Shown piece by piece: positions 8,665 through 14,390 of a stretch of DNA of 23,119 nucleotides; positions within the stretch are counted from its first letter, which is position 1; the number at the start of each line of letters is the position of its first letter. Source of the DNA: a virus. The notes under the pieces are model-generated. The model was not told where the DNA came from. It did no database searches and was given only the letters and a program-made list of their open reading frames with translations. The DNA is taken from positions 1 through 23,119 of the IMG/VR virus record IMGVR_UViG_3300042691_013768. One strand, written 5' to 3'. A program made the position numbers and the translations under genes.

Positions 8665-11127
8665 TCAATCTATTTCAAAAATTGAGAACCCTCCTTGCAC
8701 CTCTATCGGTTGGTAAACTTCTTTGTAAAGGTCTGGCATCCGGCTCTTTATAGCCCTCATGCACCACCCTGTAGCGGCACACAAGTCATGGTTTGTTAAG
8801 TCGTCAATACCTCTCATCTGACTCCACTCCTCGACTATCTCCCACATCTTGACGTACTTGACGTTGTTGTTAAAGAAGGTCATGATGTCTCCAGCCATTT
8901 CGTTCTTTTCGGCCTCTCCCGCCCAAACGCCTGGTCTTGAGTCCTGCTTTCCGTCCGAGCCAAGATCCTTCAGTAGATATCCATCAAACCCATTGTCCCT
9001 AAAGTATTCAACAAGGGCTTCTCCGTCGGGCCACTCTGGGTAGACGTATGCCCCAAGGAATACAGCAGCCTTCAACCACTCCTCGTGGTACTCAGCCTTG
9101 TCCTCTGTTTGGCGATTGTATATCAAAACCCAGTCGTTACTTACCCACTCGCTTCTAGGCTTAGTATCGGGATCTACCTGACTATCCCTTTTGTAGAACA
9201 CAGCAGCAGCCGCGTTTGACTTCTTTTTACCTACAGTGTTTCGCTTGTGGAACTTTACCGGGTCACAGCAAAGGAAGAACTTATTCATTACTGACGGATC
9301 AGGAGCGTAAATAGGCCCTCTTGTCTTTGGTGGAATATAACCCTCTTCCGCTGTAACAACTGTCTTCCTGTTACGCATCTCGTTTGGAGGAAGGTAACTC
9401 ATGGTCCAACTTCCTTTAGGATCGTTCTCCACATAAACATCTCCACCAAACTTATCCCCCATCCACTTGAAGTTAATCTTTGTTGTGATAGGGGTGCGAG
9501 AAAACTTGAGTTCGGATATACGGTCACGCATCTTCTCAATAGGCATGCCCATGTCCTTTGGAATTACTGCGAACGCCTGCTTCCAACTCATTGGGAAGTT
9601 CTGCTGTAACTTAATCAGCTTCTGCCACTCGCGCTTACGCTCGAAGTAGTCTGCCTGGTTTAACAGATACGACTTGGCTCCCTTGGTTATCCACTTACCC
9701 TCGTTGGACATTACAGGTTCCTTAGGGTCGTCGATAATACTTGCACCATACTCGTCAATATACCCCTCAACCGCATAATAACCGGGCAAGAAGAAGTTAA
9801 TGAGTCCTGACGGAGTTGTTCCGTTCTCGTTTCGGTCTGAGAAGTGCGAGTCGTTGGCAATGTCAAAGAACTGCGCTCCACCCCCTGTGTCCATGTCGCC
9901 TACTGTAGACGGCATGATGCAGAACCCTCGGATATTCTCCCCGCGCTCGATGGCGGGTTTCATCGTGTTGTACCACCACGTCGGGATGTTTTGGTCAGCC
10001 GCCTTCGCGTCCGTTTTCTTCGCCGGTTCGTCACGGTAAACAAAAGCGATTTCCGCTTCCCCATCCGCTGCTTTTTCCGTCGACGGGAGCGGCGTGATGA
10101 AACACTCCATTTGTTCTGGCACGATTCCCGCCCTTGCTGCTGATGCGATTGCTCCTTCATATTGAAAACGCAAACCCTCCTTTGCCTCTATCCGTCCCCT
10201 GTAATAGGGCCGGAAGAAGAAAGGGAGCTTGCTTACAGGTGTTTGAATTTGCTTGATGAATATCTTGTTGACCGCCTGGTCCTCGTTCATCGCCTGGATG
10301 ATGAAGGTTTGGTCGGGCATGTTGAGTGTTCCCCACGTACAGAAGCAACAAGCAATAGCTGTTTTGGCTATACGGCGCCCGGAAACAAAGTTAATCCCAT
10401 GCACCGTCCGCTTCCCCTTCTTTACCGTTATGTTGACGTTCGGTTCCATAAAATACTCCACACCCATCTCGTTCATTTCGTCAACCACGTTCTTGACGTC
10501 TTGGTTTGAGTACTTTGTTTTTACCGTTCCCTCTTCCCGATATATTACCTTGTGCTTGTAAAACGCGTCTTCTGTAGAGTAGGCGTACATGAACAGGTGG
10601 AACATCTTCCTTTGGTAGTCTCTGTAGTCTGGCCTGTTGTTGTTCTTTCCAAAGTTCTTTACTGTCCAGAAGTTTAAGAAGAAGTAATTTGCTCCGTTGA
10701 TGTAGGTAGGTTTCCCTTTAATGAAACACCAGTACCCGACGTATCTGCGCTTGATTTGGAGCTTGATCCATTCAATCTCCATGGCGTAGTACTTCTGGTT
10801 TGACTCAACCTCTTCATAGATGTCCTCAAGCCTTACGTCACCAACCTCCTTGTACTTGGACTTGTTGGTTGCGTGTTTCTTATTGAACACAACCTCGTAG
10901 ATAATCTTTATCTTCTCGGGAACCTCCTGATAAGGAAACTTTTGTTCCCTTGGGTCTAAGCCGTAACCGTCAACGTATGTGAACGCTTCCTCTCTTGTGA
11001 CCTCGCGCTTTAGGTGATGGGAGTACCACTCCTCAAGGCGCGGTAGTGGGATTCGGATTGTATCCAACTCGTCATCGTCCTCGTGGAACGAAACAAACTT
11101 ATCTTCCTCATCGTATTCGTACTTCAT
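8665..11127 (-). CDS. terL: Terminase large subunit
   Basis: This is the packaging motor that pumps DNA into the prohead and cuts concatemers. Visible motifs in order: a Walker A-like loop SGRRIAKT at 249-256; a Walker B-like strand ending in acidic residues, IAFVYRDE at 360-367; a likely coupling segment GFCIMPSTVGD at 401-411; and an RNase H-like nuclease domain starting with FFLCCDPVKF (D622) and ending with the acidic DDLTNHDLCAATGWC near 775-789. The Walker A loop has Ala-Lys-Thr where Gly-Lys-Thr is usual, but the lysine is kept. At 820 residues it is longer than most large terminases; about 160 extra N-terminal residues precede the motor. The start codon is preceded by a copy of the sequence that ends the upstream gene (see repeat at 11126-11151). 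Confidence 0.88.
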   Translation of the reverse strand: MKYEYDEEDKFVSFHEDDDELDTIRIPLPRLEEWYSHHLKREVTREEAFTYVDGYGLDPREQKFPYQEVPEKIKIIYEVVFNKKHATNKSKYKEVGDVRLEDIYEEVESNQKYYAMEIEWIKLQIKRRYVGYWCFIKGKPTYINGANYFFLNFWTVKNFGKNNNRPDYRDYQRKMFHLFMYAYSTEDAFYKHKVIYREEGTVKTKYSNQDVKNVVDEMNEMGVEYFMEPNVNITVKKGKRTVHGINFVSGRRIAKTAIACCFCTWGTLNMPDQTFIIQAMNEDQAVNKIFIKQIQTPVSKLPFFFRPYYRGRIEAKEGLRFQYEGAIASAARAGIVPEQMECFITPLPSTEKAADGEAEIAFVYRDEPAKKTDAKAADQNIPTWWYNTMKPAIERGENIRGFCIMPSTVGDMDTGGGAQFFDIANDSHFSDRNENGTTPSGLINFFLPGYYAVEGYIDEYGASIIDDPKEPVMSNEGKWITKGAKSYLLNQADYFERKREWQKLIKLQQNFPMSWKQAFAVIPKDMGMPIEKMRDRISELKFSRTPITTKINFKWMGDKFGGDVYVENDPKGSWTMSYLPPNEMRNRKTVVTAEEGYIPPKTRGPIYAPDPSVMNKFFLCCDPVKFHKRNTVGKKKSNAAAAVFYKRDSQVDPDTKPRSEWVSNDWVLIYNRQTEDKAEYHEEWLKAAVFLGAYVYPEWPDGEALVEYFRDNGFDGYLLKDLGSDGKQDSRPGVWAGEAEKNEMAGDIMTFFNNNVKYVKMWEIVEEWSQMRGIDDLTNHDLCAATGWCMRAIKSRMPDLYKEVYQPIEVQGGFSIFEID

Positions 11128-11151
11128 GGTATAATACTTTATGGTATAATA
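11126..11151 (-). repeat. Short direct repeat at the terminase start
   Basis: ATGGTATAATA occurs at 11126-11136 and again at 11141-11151 on the plus strand, 15 bases apart. Read on the minus strand, the first met copy ends the upstream gene (codons for Ile-Pro-stop) and the second forms the sequence right before the terminase ATG. It looks like a small duplication of the initiation region. Confidence 0.6.
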
Positions 11152-11792
11152 TCCGGGAATATCTCTTTCTTTTCACGCCAAACTCTTGCGTAGTGTTCGG
11201 GTTGTATACCTAAGTTCTCCGCACGCACTGAGAACGTAATCGCCTTCTGTAACGTAATGCTCACTTCGTCGTTCATTATCCGTGTGCGAGCGTCTACAAG
11301 GGTTTGACGCCAACTCTCAAGACCTGCCTGGAAGTTCTTGTCGTCATTAGATCTGTCGACAGGTTGTGTCAACAAAGCTCTCTGCAAAGCCGCGATTCGG
11401 ATGTCCGCCGTACTCATAATCGAATAGTCTTCCGAGCATTGCAGGCGCGTGAACGTGATGTACCGCTCCACCGCCCAGTCCACATTCATCATGCAGAGCT
11501 GAGCGTACCCGTCCTCCGAATCCGTGTCATCAACCATAATATTCAGTTTGTTCAAAGTATATCGCTTGCGCTGGTTGATGTCCGGATACGCATCTTTTAC
11601 AGGTGTACCTGGAGCGAACATATATATGAGATATCGAACAACCTTGTCGGCGCTAACCCCTTCAGGAAGGTCGTCAGACCTGTCGAGAATATGGGCTTGA
11701 CTGGCCAGGTCCGAGAAGCGGTATACGACCGACTCGTCATCCGGGATGCCTTCAATGTTGTAGGATATTTTACTAAAGTCTAATTTTATCAT
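11139..11792 (-). CDS. Unknown protein upstream of terminase (217 aa)
   Basis: I do not recognise a family. The protein is soluble-looking, mostly helical, acidic in its N-terminal half and more basic near the end. It has a hydrophobic patch KVVRYLIYMFAPGTP near 50-64, and the segment YAQLCMMNVDWAVERYITFTRLQCSEDY carries two cysteines. Its ATG overlaps the stop of the GroES-like gene in an ATGA arrangement, so translation is probably coupled. It ends 11 bases before the terminase start. The position just before the large terminase is where small terminases often sit, but no helix-turn-helix is clear and the length is greater than usual, so I leave the function open. Confidence 0.55.
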   Translation of the reverse strand: MIKLDFSKISYNIEGIPDDESVVYRFSDLASQAHILDRSDDLPEGVSADKVVRYLIYMFAPGTPVKDAYPDINQRKRYTLNKLNIMVDDTDSEDGYAQLCMMNVDWAVERYITFTRLQCSEDYSIMSTADIRIAALQRALLTQPVDRSNDDKNFQAGLESWRQTLVDARTRIMNDEVSITLQKAITFSVRAENLGIQPEHYARVWREKKEIFPDIIP

Positions 11793-12592
11793 TCTTCGAT
11801 TGCTAATATGACCCTTGGCTGAAATCGAATGTAGTCGCTTGACTCGGCCATTGTTGAGTCCAACTTCACTGAGAAGTGCTTCTTAATACATACCACATCT
11901 CCTTTCTTTACATCTGTGTTTGTCCATACGTCATCGGCAACATATTTTGGCATCTTTGCTGGCGGGACCTCTACCTGCACCCTTTCTGTTTCTGAGTCTA
12001 GTAGAAAAATGCTTCCCGCCTTTCTGTCGTTGGGTAGAACCTTTCCGATAATGTATCCGTTCATACTCTTAATCTCGCCGTTACGTTTGGCGGCATAAAT
12101 GCATTCAGAAGGAACAAGCACGTATCTTTTTCCGTCTTTCTCAAAACCTCCGTCGCCTTCTGTGATAAAGTTCCTTGTGTAAGTTGAGTCAAACCAAACC
12201 TCGTCGCCTGGCTCTCCGTCAAACTCACAAGAAAAATCCCAGTTCTTTGTAGTTGATCCTTTTTCAGGCTTCTTTACAAGCACCCCGCGCCTAACAGCCT
12301 GAGTAGCCCTAATATCTTCCTTGTTTGGGTCAACCTCTTTCTTCTGTTCTCCAGCCATCCTCATGTATTCGGACATGGCCCTCTTGTCCTTGTAGTTACT
12401 CTTCTTCATTGACTTTACAAGAGAGTTCATGTCGCTTACACTCCCTGAGTCAGTCATTCCTTTCAGGCTGTTAACCAACTTCAAGGTCCCTCCATTGAAA
12501 GATATCTCGTCTTCGGTCCAAGAATGTATCTCAACCAAGCAGTCTCCATCTATAAGCCTCAATGACTCTATTTCAATATCTTCAAAGTTCAT
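11789..12592 (-). CDS. Two-domain GroES-like co-chaperonin (267 aa)
   Basis: I read this as two GroES-like folds in one chain. Repeat 1 starts with GDCLVEIHSWTEDEISFNGGTLKLV (16-40), which parallels the first strand and mobile loop of GroES. After an insertion of about 50 charged residues it continues with RRGVLVKKP, GEPGDEVWFDSTYTRNFI and KRYVLVPSECIYAA (101-168), like the second half of GroES. Repeat 2 (178-267) has GYIIGKVLPNDRKAGSIFLLDS, closely matching the GroES mobile loop (AGGIVL in GroES, AGSIFLL here at 192-198), then VKKGDVVCIKKHFSVKL and YIRFQPRVILAIEE, which matches the GroES C-terminal strand ending in ILAI. Phages carry such proteins to help GroEL fold large capsid proteins. 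The family call is by eye; tandem GroES is known in chloroplasts, and its use here is inference. Confidence 0.6.
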   Translation of the reverse strand: MNFEDIEIESLRLIDGDCLVEIHSWTEDEISFNGGTLKLVNSLKGMTDSGSVSDMNSLVKSMKKSNYKDKRAMSEYMRMAGEQKKEVDPNKEDIRATQAVRRGVLVKKPEKGSTTKNWDFSCEFDGEPGDEVWFDSTYTRNFITEGDGGFEKDGKRYVLVPSECIYAAKRNGEIKSMNGYIIGKVLPNDRKAGSIFLLDSETERVQVEVPPAKMPKYVADDVWTNTDVKKGDVVCIKKHFSVKLDSTMAESSDYIRFQPRVILAIEE

Positions 12593-12840
12593 TAGAGTAT
12601 CTTTTTGTAAATTTCAAACAGATTCTTTTGTGTCTCAAAGTTTTTCTTCCCAACCGGCATACGTCTTTTTATTTTATTCACGCCCCGGCGCAGGGATGAG
12701 TACGTTCCAAACAGGTTTATGGCGTCCCAGTTACTCATCAGCTTCTCTACATCCTTCATGTCTGTATTCTCACGCTCGATGTAGTATTTGTACACCTCTA
12801 TAATCCTGTGGTAATTATTTTTTGTCTTTGTCCTTATCAT
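12592..12840 (-). CDS. Small basic protein, unknown (82 aa)
   Basis: A short, Lys- and Arg-rich, helical protein, MIRTKTKNNYHRIIEVYKYY followed by SLRRGVNKIKRRMPVGKKN. It has no membrane segment and no motif I recognise. Its start overlaps the 3' end of the upstream 100-aa gene by 26 bases, and its stop overlaps the GroES-like gene start as TAATG, so the three are translated in close order. A second ATG 27 codons in (MKDVEKLMSN) would remove the overlap and is a possible alternative start. The basic character would suit nucleic acid binding, but that is a guess. Confidence 0.5.
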   Translation of the reverse strand: MIRTKTKNNYHRIIEVYKYYIERENTDMKDVEKLMSNWDAINLFGTYSSLRRGVNKIKRRMPVGKKNFETQKNLFEIYKKIL

Positions 12841-13117
12841 AGTGTTCCTTCAGTTTTTGGAAATACATCGAACGCTTGATGCGGGTCTCAACCTGTGTCT
12901 TTCCTATTTCTTCTAACGTGTTCTTATATCTCACGATTGCCTTCTCCACCTGGTCCAAGTCTTCCGACGTAATGTGTGGATCGCAGTAAAGCAGTTTTCT
13001 CCGCGCAGATGTGGCCATTGGGGTGAAGATCTTCATCACCTCGTAAATCTCTATCTTGTCGTCAATCATCTGATTAACAATAGAGATGGCTCGTTTCCAG
13101 TTATCTATCTTATTCAT
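12815..13117 (-). CDS. Small charged helical protein, unknown (100 aa)
   Basis: I take the start MNKIDNWKRAIS at 13117. It overlaps the upstream gene by only eight bases and has an A-rich leader. A longer version beginning at 13183 would overlap the GroES-like gene by 74 bases and add an unlikely N-terminus. The protein looks all-helical, with MIDDKIEIYEVMKIFTPMATSARRKLLYCDPHITSEDLDQVEKAIVRYKN as the core and a very charged tail ending DKDKDKK. No family recognised. Immediate neighbours are GroES-like and virion genes. Confidence 0.55.
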   Translation of the reverse strand: MNKIDNWKRAISIVNQMIDDKIEIYEVMKIFTPMATSARRKLLYCDPHITSEDLDQVEKAIVRYKNTLEEIGKTQVETRIKRSMYFQKLKEHYDKDKDKK

Positions 13118-13325
13118 ACAAAAATGCGATGTGGCGTTCATGCACAGAGTAGGTTTCCGTGTCTTGTAGTTCAACCTTTTCAATCTTACCTATAACGCAA
13201 GCTTTTTGGCCGACCTCTAGGTCAACCCCGTTTCCTACCGCCGTTATGGTTACATCTATTTGCTTTGGCTGCCTTTTGTCAATGGTTACAAAGACACGCC
13301 CGTCTGGTGGTCTCAATTTCGTCAT
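13110..13325 (-). CDS. Minimal GroES-like protein (71 aa), first gene of the virion operon
   Basis: The chain reads like a shortened GroES barrel: KLRPPDGRVFVTIDKRQ matches the first strand (GroES: IRPLHDRVIVKR), ITAVGNGVDLEVGQKACVIG matches the middle strands (VLAVGNG and VGDIVIF), and ETYSVHERHIAFLYE matches the final strand (VLIMSESDILAIVE). What is missing is the mobile loop with its hydrophobic tripeptide that contacts GroEL; only a few residues link the first two strands. GroES is normally about 95 residues and this has 71. It is the first gene behind the minus-strand promoter and its ATG lies four bases after the -7 box, so the message is probably leaderless. It could be a subunit working with the two-domain protein downstream, or a GroES-fold structural protein without chaperone activity. 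Confidence 0.5.
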   Translation of the reverse strand: MTKLRPPDGRVFVTIDKRQPKQIDVTITAVGNGVDLEVGQKACVIGKIEKVELQDTETYSVHERHIAFLYE

Positions 13326-13329
13326 GCTG

Positions 13330-13359
13330 CAAATATACTCAAAAACAACATAGTGTCAA
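13330..13359 (-). promoter_or_regulatory. Promoter of the virion operon
   Basis: On the minus strand TTG (13359-13357) is followed after 19 bases by TATATTTG (13337-13330), a full match to the Bacteroidota primary sigma promoter. Only four bases separate the -7 box from the ATG of the 71-aa gene, so transcription should begin at or within a base or two of the start codon. Confidence 0.85.
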
Positions 13360-13367
13360 ATTATTGC

Positions 13368-13397
13368 TTGGAAATAGTACTAAACAACGTAGATTTG
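13368..13397 (+). promoter_or_regulatory. Promoter of the rightward early operon
   Basis: TTG (13368-13370), 19 bases, then TAGATTTG (13390-13397), a full match to the Bacteroidota consensus. The ATG of the 63-aa gene follows four bases later, the same spacing as on the other strand. The two -33 elements are only eight bases apart, so the promoters are back to back and may compete for polymerase or share a regulator. Confidence 0.85.
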
Positions 13398-13401
13398 CAA
13401 T

Positions 13402-13593
13402 ATGTTTATCGTTTCAATCATATTAGTTATATGCTGCCTTACGTTCATGATCAAAAACTCAATATATGGCTGTGGTAAAAGATGTTACAAGACTCGTAAA
13501 GAGGCTCAAGAGCATTGCGATTATGACCAACAGGTTTATATGTGTTGGGAGTGTGAAACCTGGCATATAAAAAATAATGAAGAAAATCCTTGA
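13402..13593 (+). CDS. Membrane-anchored zinc-ribbon protein (63 aa)
   Basis: Residues 2-17 form a hydrophobic segment (FIVSIILVICCLTFMI) likely to be a membrane anchor. The rest carries a small zinc-ribbon pattern: C24-x3-C28, then C48-x2-C51 and H55 in YMCWECETWHI, with KTRKEAQEHC between. A tyrosine, CxxC and WH ending is familiar from small phage zinc-ribbon proteins. Zinc binding and any nucleic acid or protein target are inference. It is the first gene of the rightward operon and its ATG falls at the predicted transcription start. If leaderless initiation does not occur, the ATG at 13447 (MIKNSIYG) would give a 48-aa version without the anchor. Its stop codon overlaps the promoter of the structured RNA. 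Confidence 0.6.
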   Translation: MFIVSIILVICCLTFMIKNSIYGCGKRCYKTRKEAQEHCDYDQQVYMCWECETWHIKNNEENP

Positions 13594-13620
13594 CAACCTC
13601 GCGTGGTTGTTTTATGTTTG
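13590..13620 (+). promoter_or_regulatory. Promoter with a palindromic spacer, driving the structured RNA
   Basis: TTG (13590-13592), 20 bases, TATGTTTG (13613-13620) matches the Bacteroidota promoter. The spacer contains ACAACCTCGCGTGGTTGT (13593-13610), an 18-base palindrome broken at one symmetrical pair, placed exactly between the two promoter elements where a dimeric repressor could block polymerase. The expected transcription start is near 13625. Confidence 0.7.
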
Positions 13621-13624
13621 CCAC

Positions 13625-13728
13625 ATATTTCACTCCTCGTTTGCTAACGAACCACAGTAAACGAGGATTGGATAAGTTAATAACTTACCAATTAAAAGCT
13701 CGCAAAGTGGTTCTTGCGAGCTTTTTTT
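13625..13728 (+). ncRNA. Predicted structured RNA, three hairpins with loop-loop pairing
   Basis: Three hairpins follow one another between the promoter and the terminator. Hairpin 1 pairs 13634-13642 with 13659-13667 (nine pairs) around a 16-base loop. Hairpin 2 pairs ATTGG (13667-13671) and TAAGTT (13673-13678) with AACTTA and CCAAT (13682-13692), a three-base loop and one bulged A; it shares base 13667 with hairpin 1. Hairpin 3 pairs 13694-13705 with 13714-13725 (12 pairs) and ends in a run of T. Loop 1 contains GAACCAC (13649-13655), and loop 3 is AGTGGTTC, whose last seven bases (13707-13713) are the exact complement. A kissing contact is therefore possible. It may be a stand-alone small RNA or a leader that controls the initiator gene starting at 13734. 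No known family recognised; it is not a tRNA. Confidence 0.6.
13694..13728 (+). terminator. Intrinsic terminator before the initiator gene
   Basis: A perfect 12-pair stem (AAAAGCTCGCAA with TTGCGAGCTTTT), an eight-base loop and seven consecutive T residues. It ends five bases before the initiator ATG, so the replication genes need read-through, antitermination or incomplete termination. Confidence 0.85.
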
Positions 13729-13733
13729 ATTTT

Positions 13734-14390
13734 ATGAATACAGGACAAATAGTAAAAACCAGGAACGTGCCATTCGCGATGGTTCCTACAGAATTTCTTA
13801 GGGACAAGTCCGTAAGTCTAAAGGCAAAGGGATTGCTGTCTTTCTTATTATCATTACCTCCCGACTGGGTGATATACAAGAGTAAGTTGACTGACTATTT
13901 TTTAGACGGAAAGGACTCAATATCAAGCGCTTGGGACGAGTTAGAGGTGTTGGGATACATACACTCAGTGCGAATTATTGGGGGTGACGGACTATCAAGG
14001 GGGTTTAACTACATCGTGTACTACGAGCCAACGGAAGTCGGTTTACCGGAAAGCGGTTTAACGGAAAGCGGAAAACCCGATATCCGAAAACCCGCCACTA
14101 TATATATAGATAATACAAAAAAAGAAATAACATATAAATACTCTTTCGAGCAGTTTTGGTTGGAGTACGACAAAAAGGTAGACAAGAAACAAACCTTAAC
14201 TGTTTGGAATAAACTATCTGCTGAGGACCGAATACTTGCTGTAGAAGGCATGGGTAACCACAAATCGGGTCGCGAGCGCAAATACTGGAAGGACCCGGTT
14301 CGTTATCTTCGCGACAGGAGATGGGAAGACGAAACACAAACGAAAACAATAAAACAAACACCTATTCAAGACGATGGCAACAAATGGTAA
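13734..14390 (+). CDS. Replication initiator, lambda O-like organisation (218 aa)
   Basis: The N-terminal part looks like a winged helix: SLKAKGLLSFLLSLPPDWVIYKSKLTDYF, then DSISSAWDELEVLGYIHSVRI, as in phage replication proteins that bind origin DNA. A linker with five-residue repeats (about residues 99-125, ESGLT, ESGKP) follows. The C-terminal part, FWLEYDKKVDKKQTLTVWNKLS to KDPVRYLRDRRWED, resembles the helicase-loader end of O- and DnaT-like proteins, where a tract ending in L-x-x-R-R-W-E-D is common. Its gene carries iteron-like repeats at the linker and an A/T-rich stretch after them, as lambda O does. I chose the ATG at 13734 because an upstream in-frame start at 13590 would run through promoter, RNA and terminator. 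It overlaps the primase-helicase gene by 17 bases. Confidence 0.7.
   Translation: MNTGQIVKTRNVPFAMVPTEFLRDKSVSLKAKGLLSFLLSLPPDWVIYKSKLTDYFLDGKDSISSAWDELEVLGYIHSVRIIGGDGLSRGFNYIVYYEPTEVGLPESGLTESGKPDIRKPATIYIDNTKKEITYKYSFEQFWLEYDKKVDKKQTLTVWNKLSAEDRILAVEGMGNHKSGRERKYWKDPVRYLRDRRWEDETQTKTIKQTPIQDDGNKW
14029..14145 (+). other. Candidate replication origin inside the initiator gene
   Basis: Repeats with a 15-base period occupy 14031-14094. Two near-identical units are GGTTTACCGGAAAGC (14040-14054) and GGTTTAACGGAAAGC (14055-14069), 14 of 15 bases the same. An earlier partial copy is ACGGAAGTCGGTTT (14031-14044), and the later pair shares GAAAACCCG at 14071-14079 and 14086-14094. An A/T-rich tract (14097-14145, with TATATATATAGATAATAC) follows, suited to DNA melting. 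Iterons followed by an A/T-rich region inside an initiator gene is the lambda ori arrangement. The repeats also encode a five-residue protein repeat, so they could be only a linker. Confidence 0.45.

Noticed and set aside
9687-9695. Near-match to a DnaA box (TTATCCACT) inside the terminase gene
   Set aside because: It is single and not clustered with other boxes or an A/T-rich element, so it gives no support for an origin there.
9800-10561. Several open frames on the plus strand opposite the terminase gene
   Set aside because: They are antisense shadows of a well-supported gene, with unlikely amino acid composition and no promoter or start context.
11304-11783. A 159-codon plus-strand frame opposite the 217-aa gene
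   Set aside because: It lies fully antisense to a gene that is coupled by overlaps to its neighbours, and has no recognisable domain.
13621-13728. Possible tRNA in the structured region
   Set aside because: The hairpins are in series, with no cloverleaf, no GTTCGA-type T loop and no acceptor stem.
13590-13733. A 48-residue N-terminal extension of the initiator
   Set aside because: The extension lies over a promoter, three hairpins and a terminator, and its composition is unlike the rest of the protein. The ATG at 13734 starts the recognisable domain.
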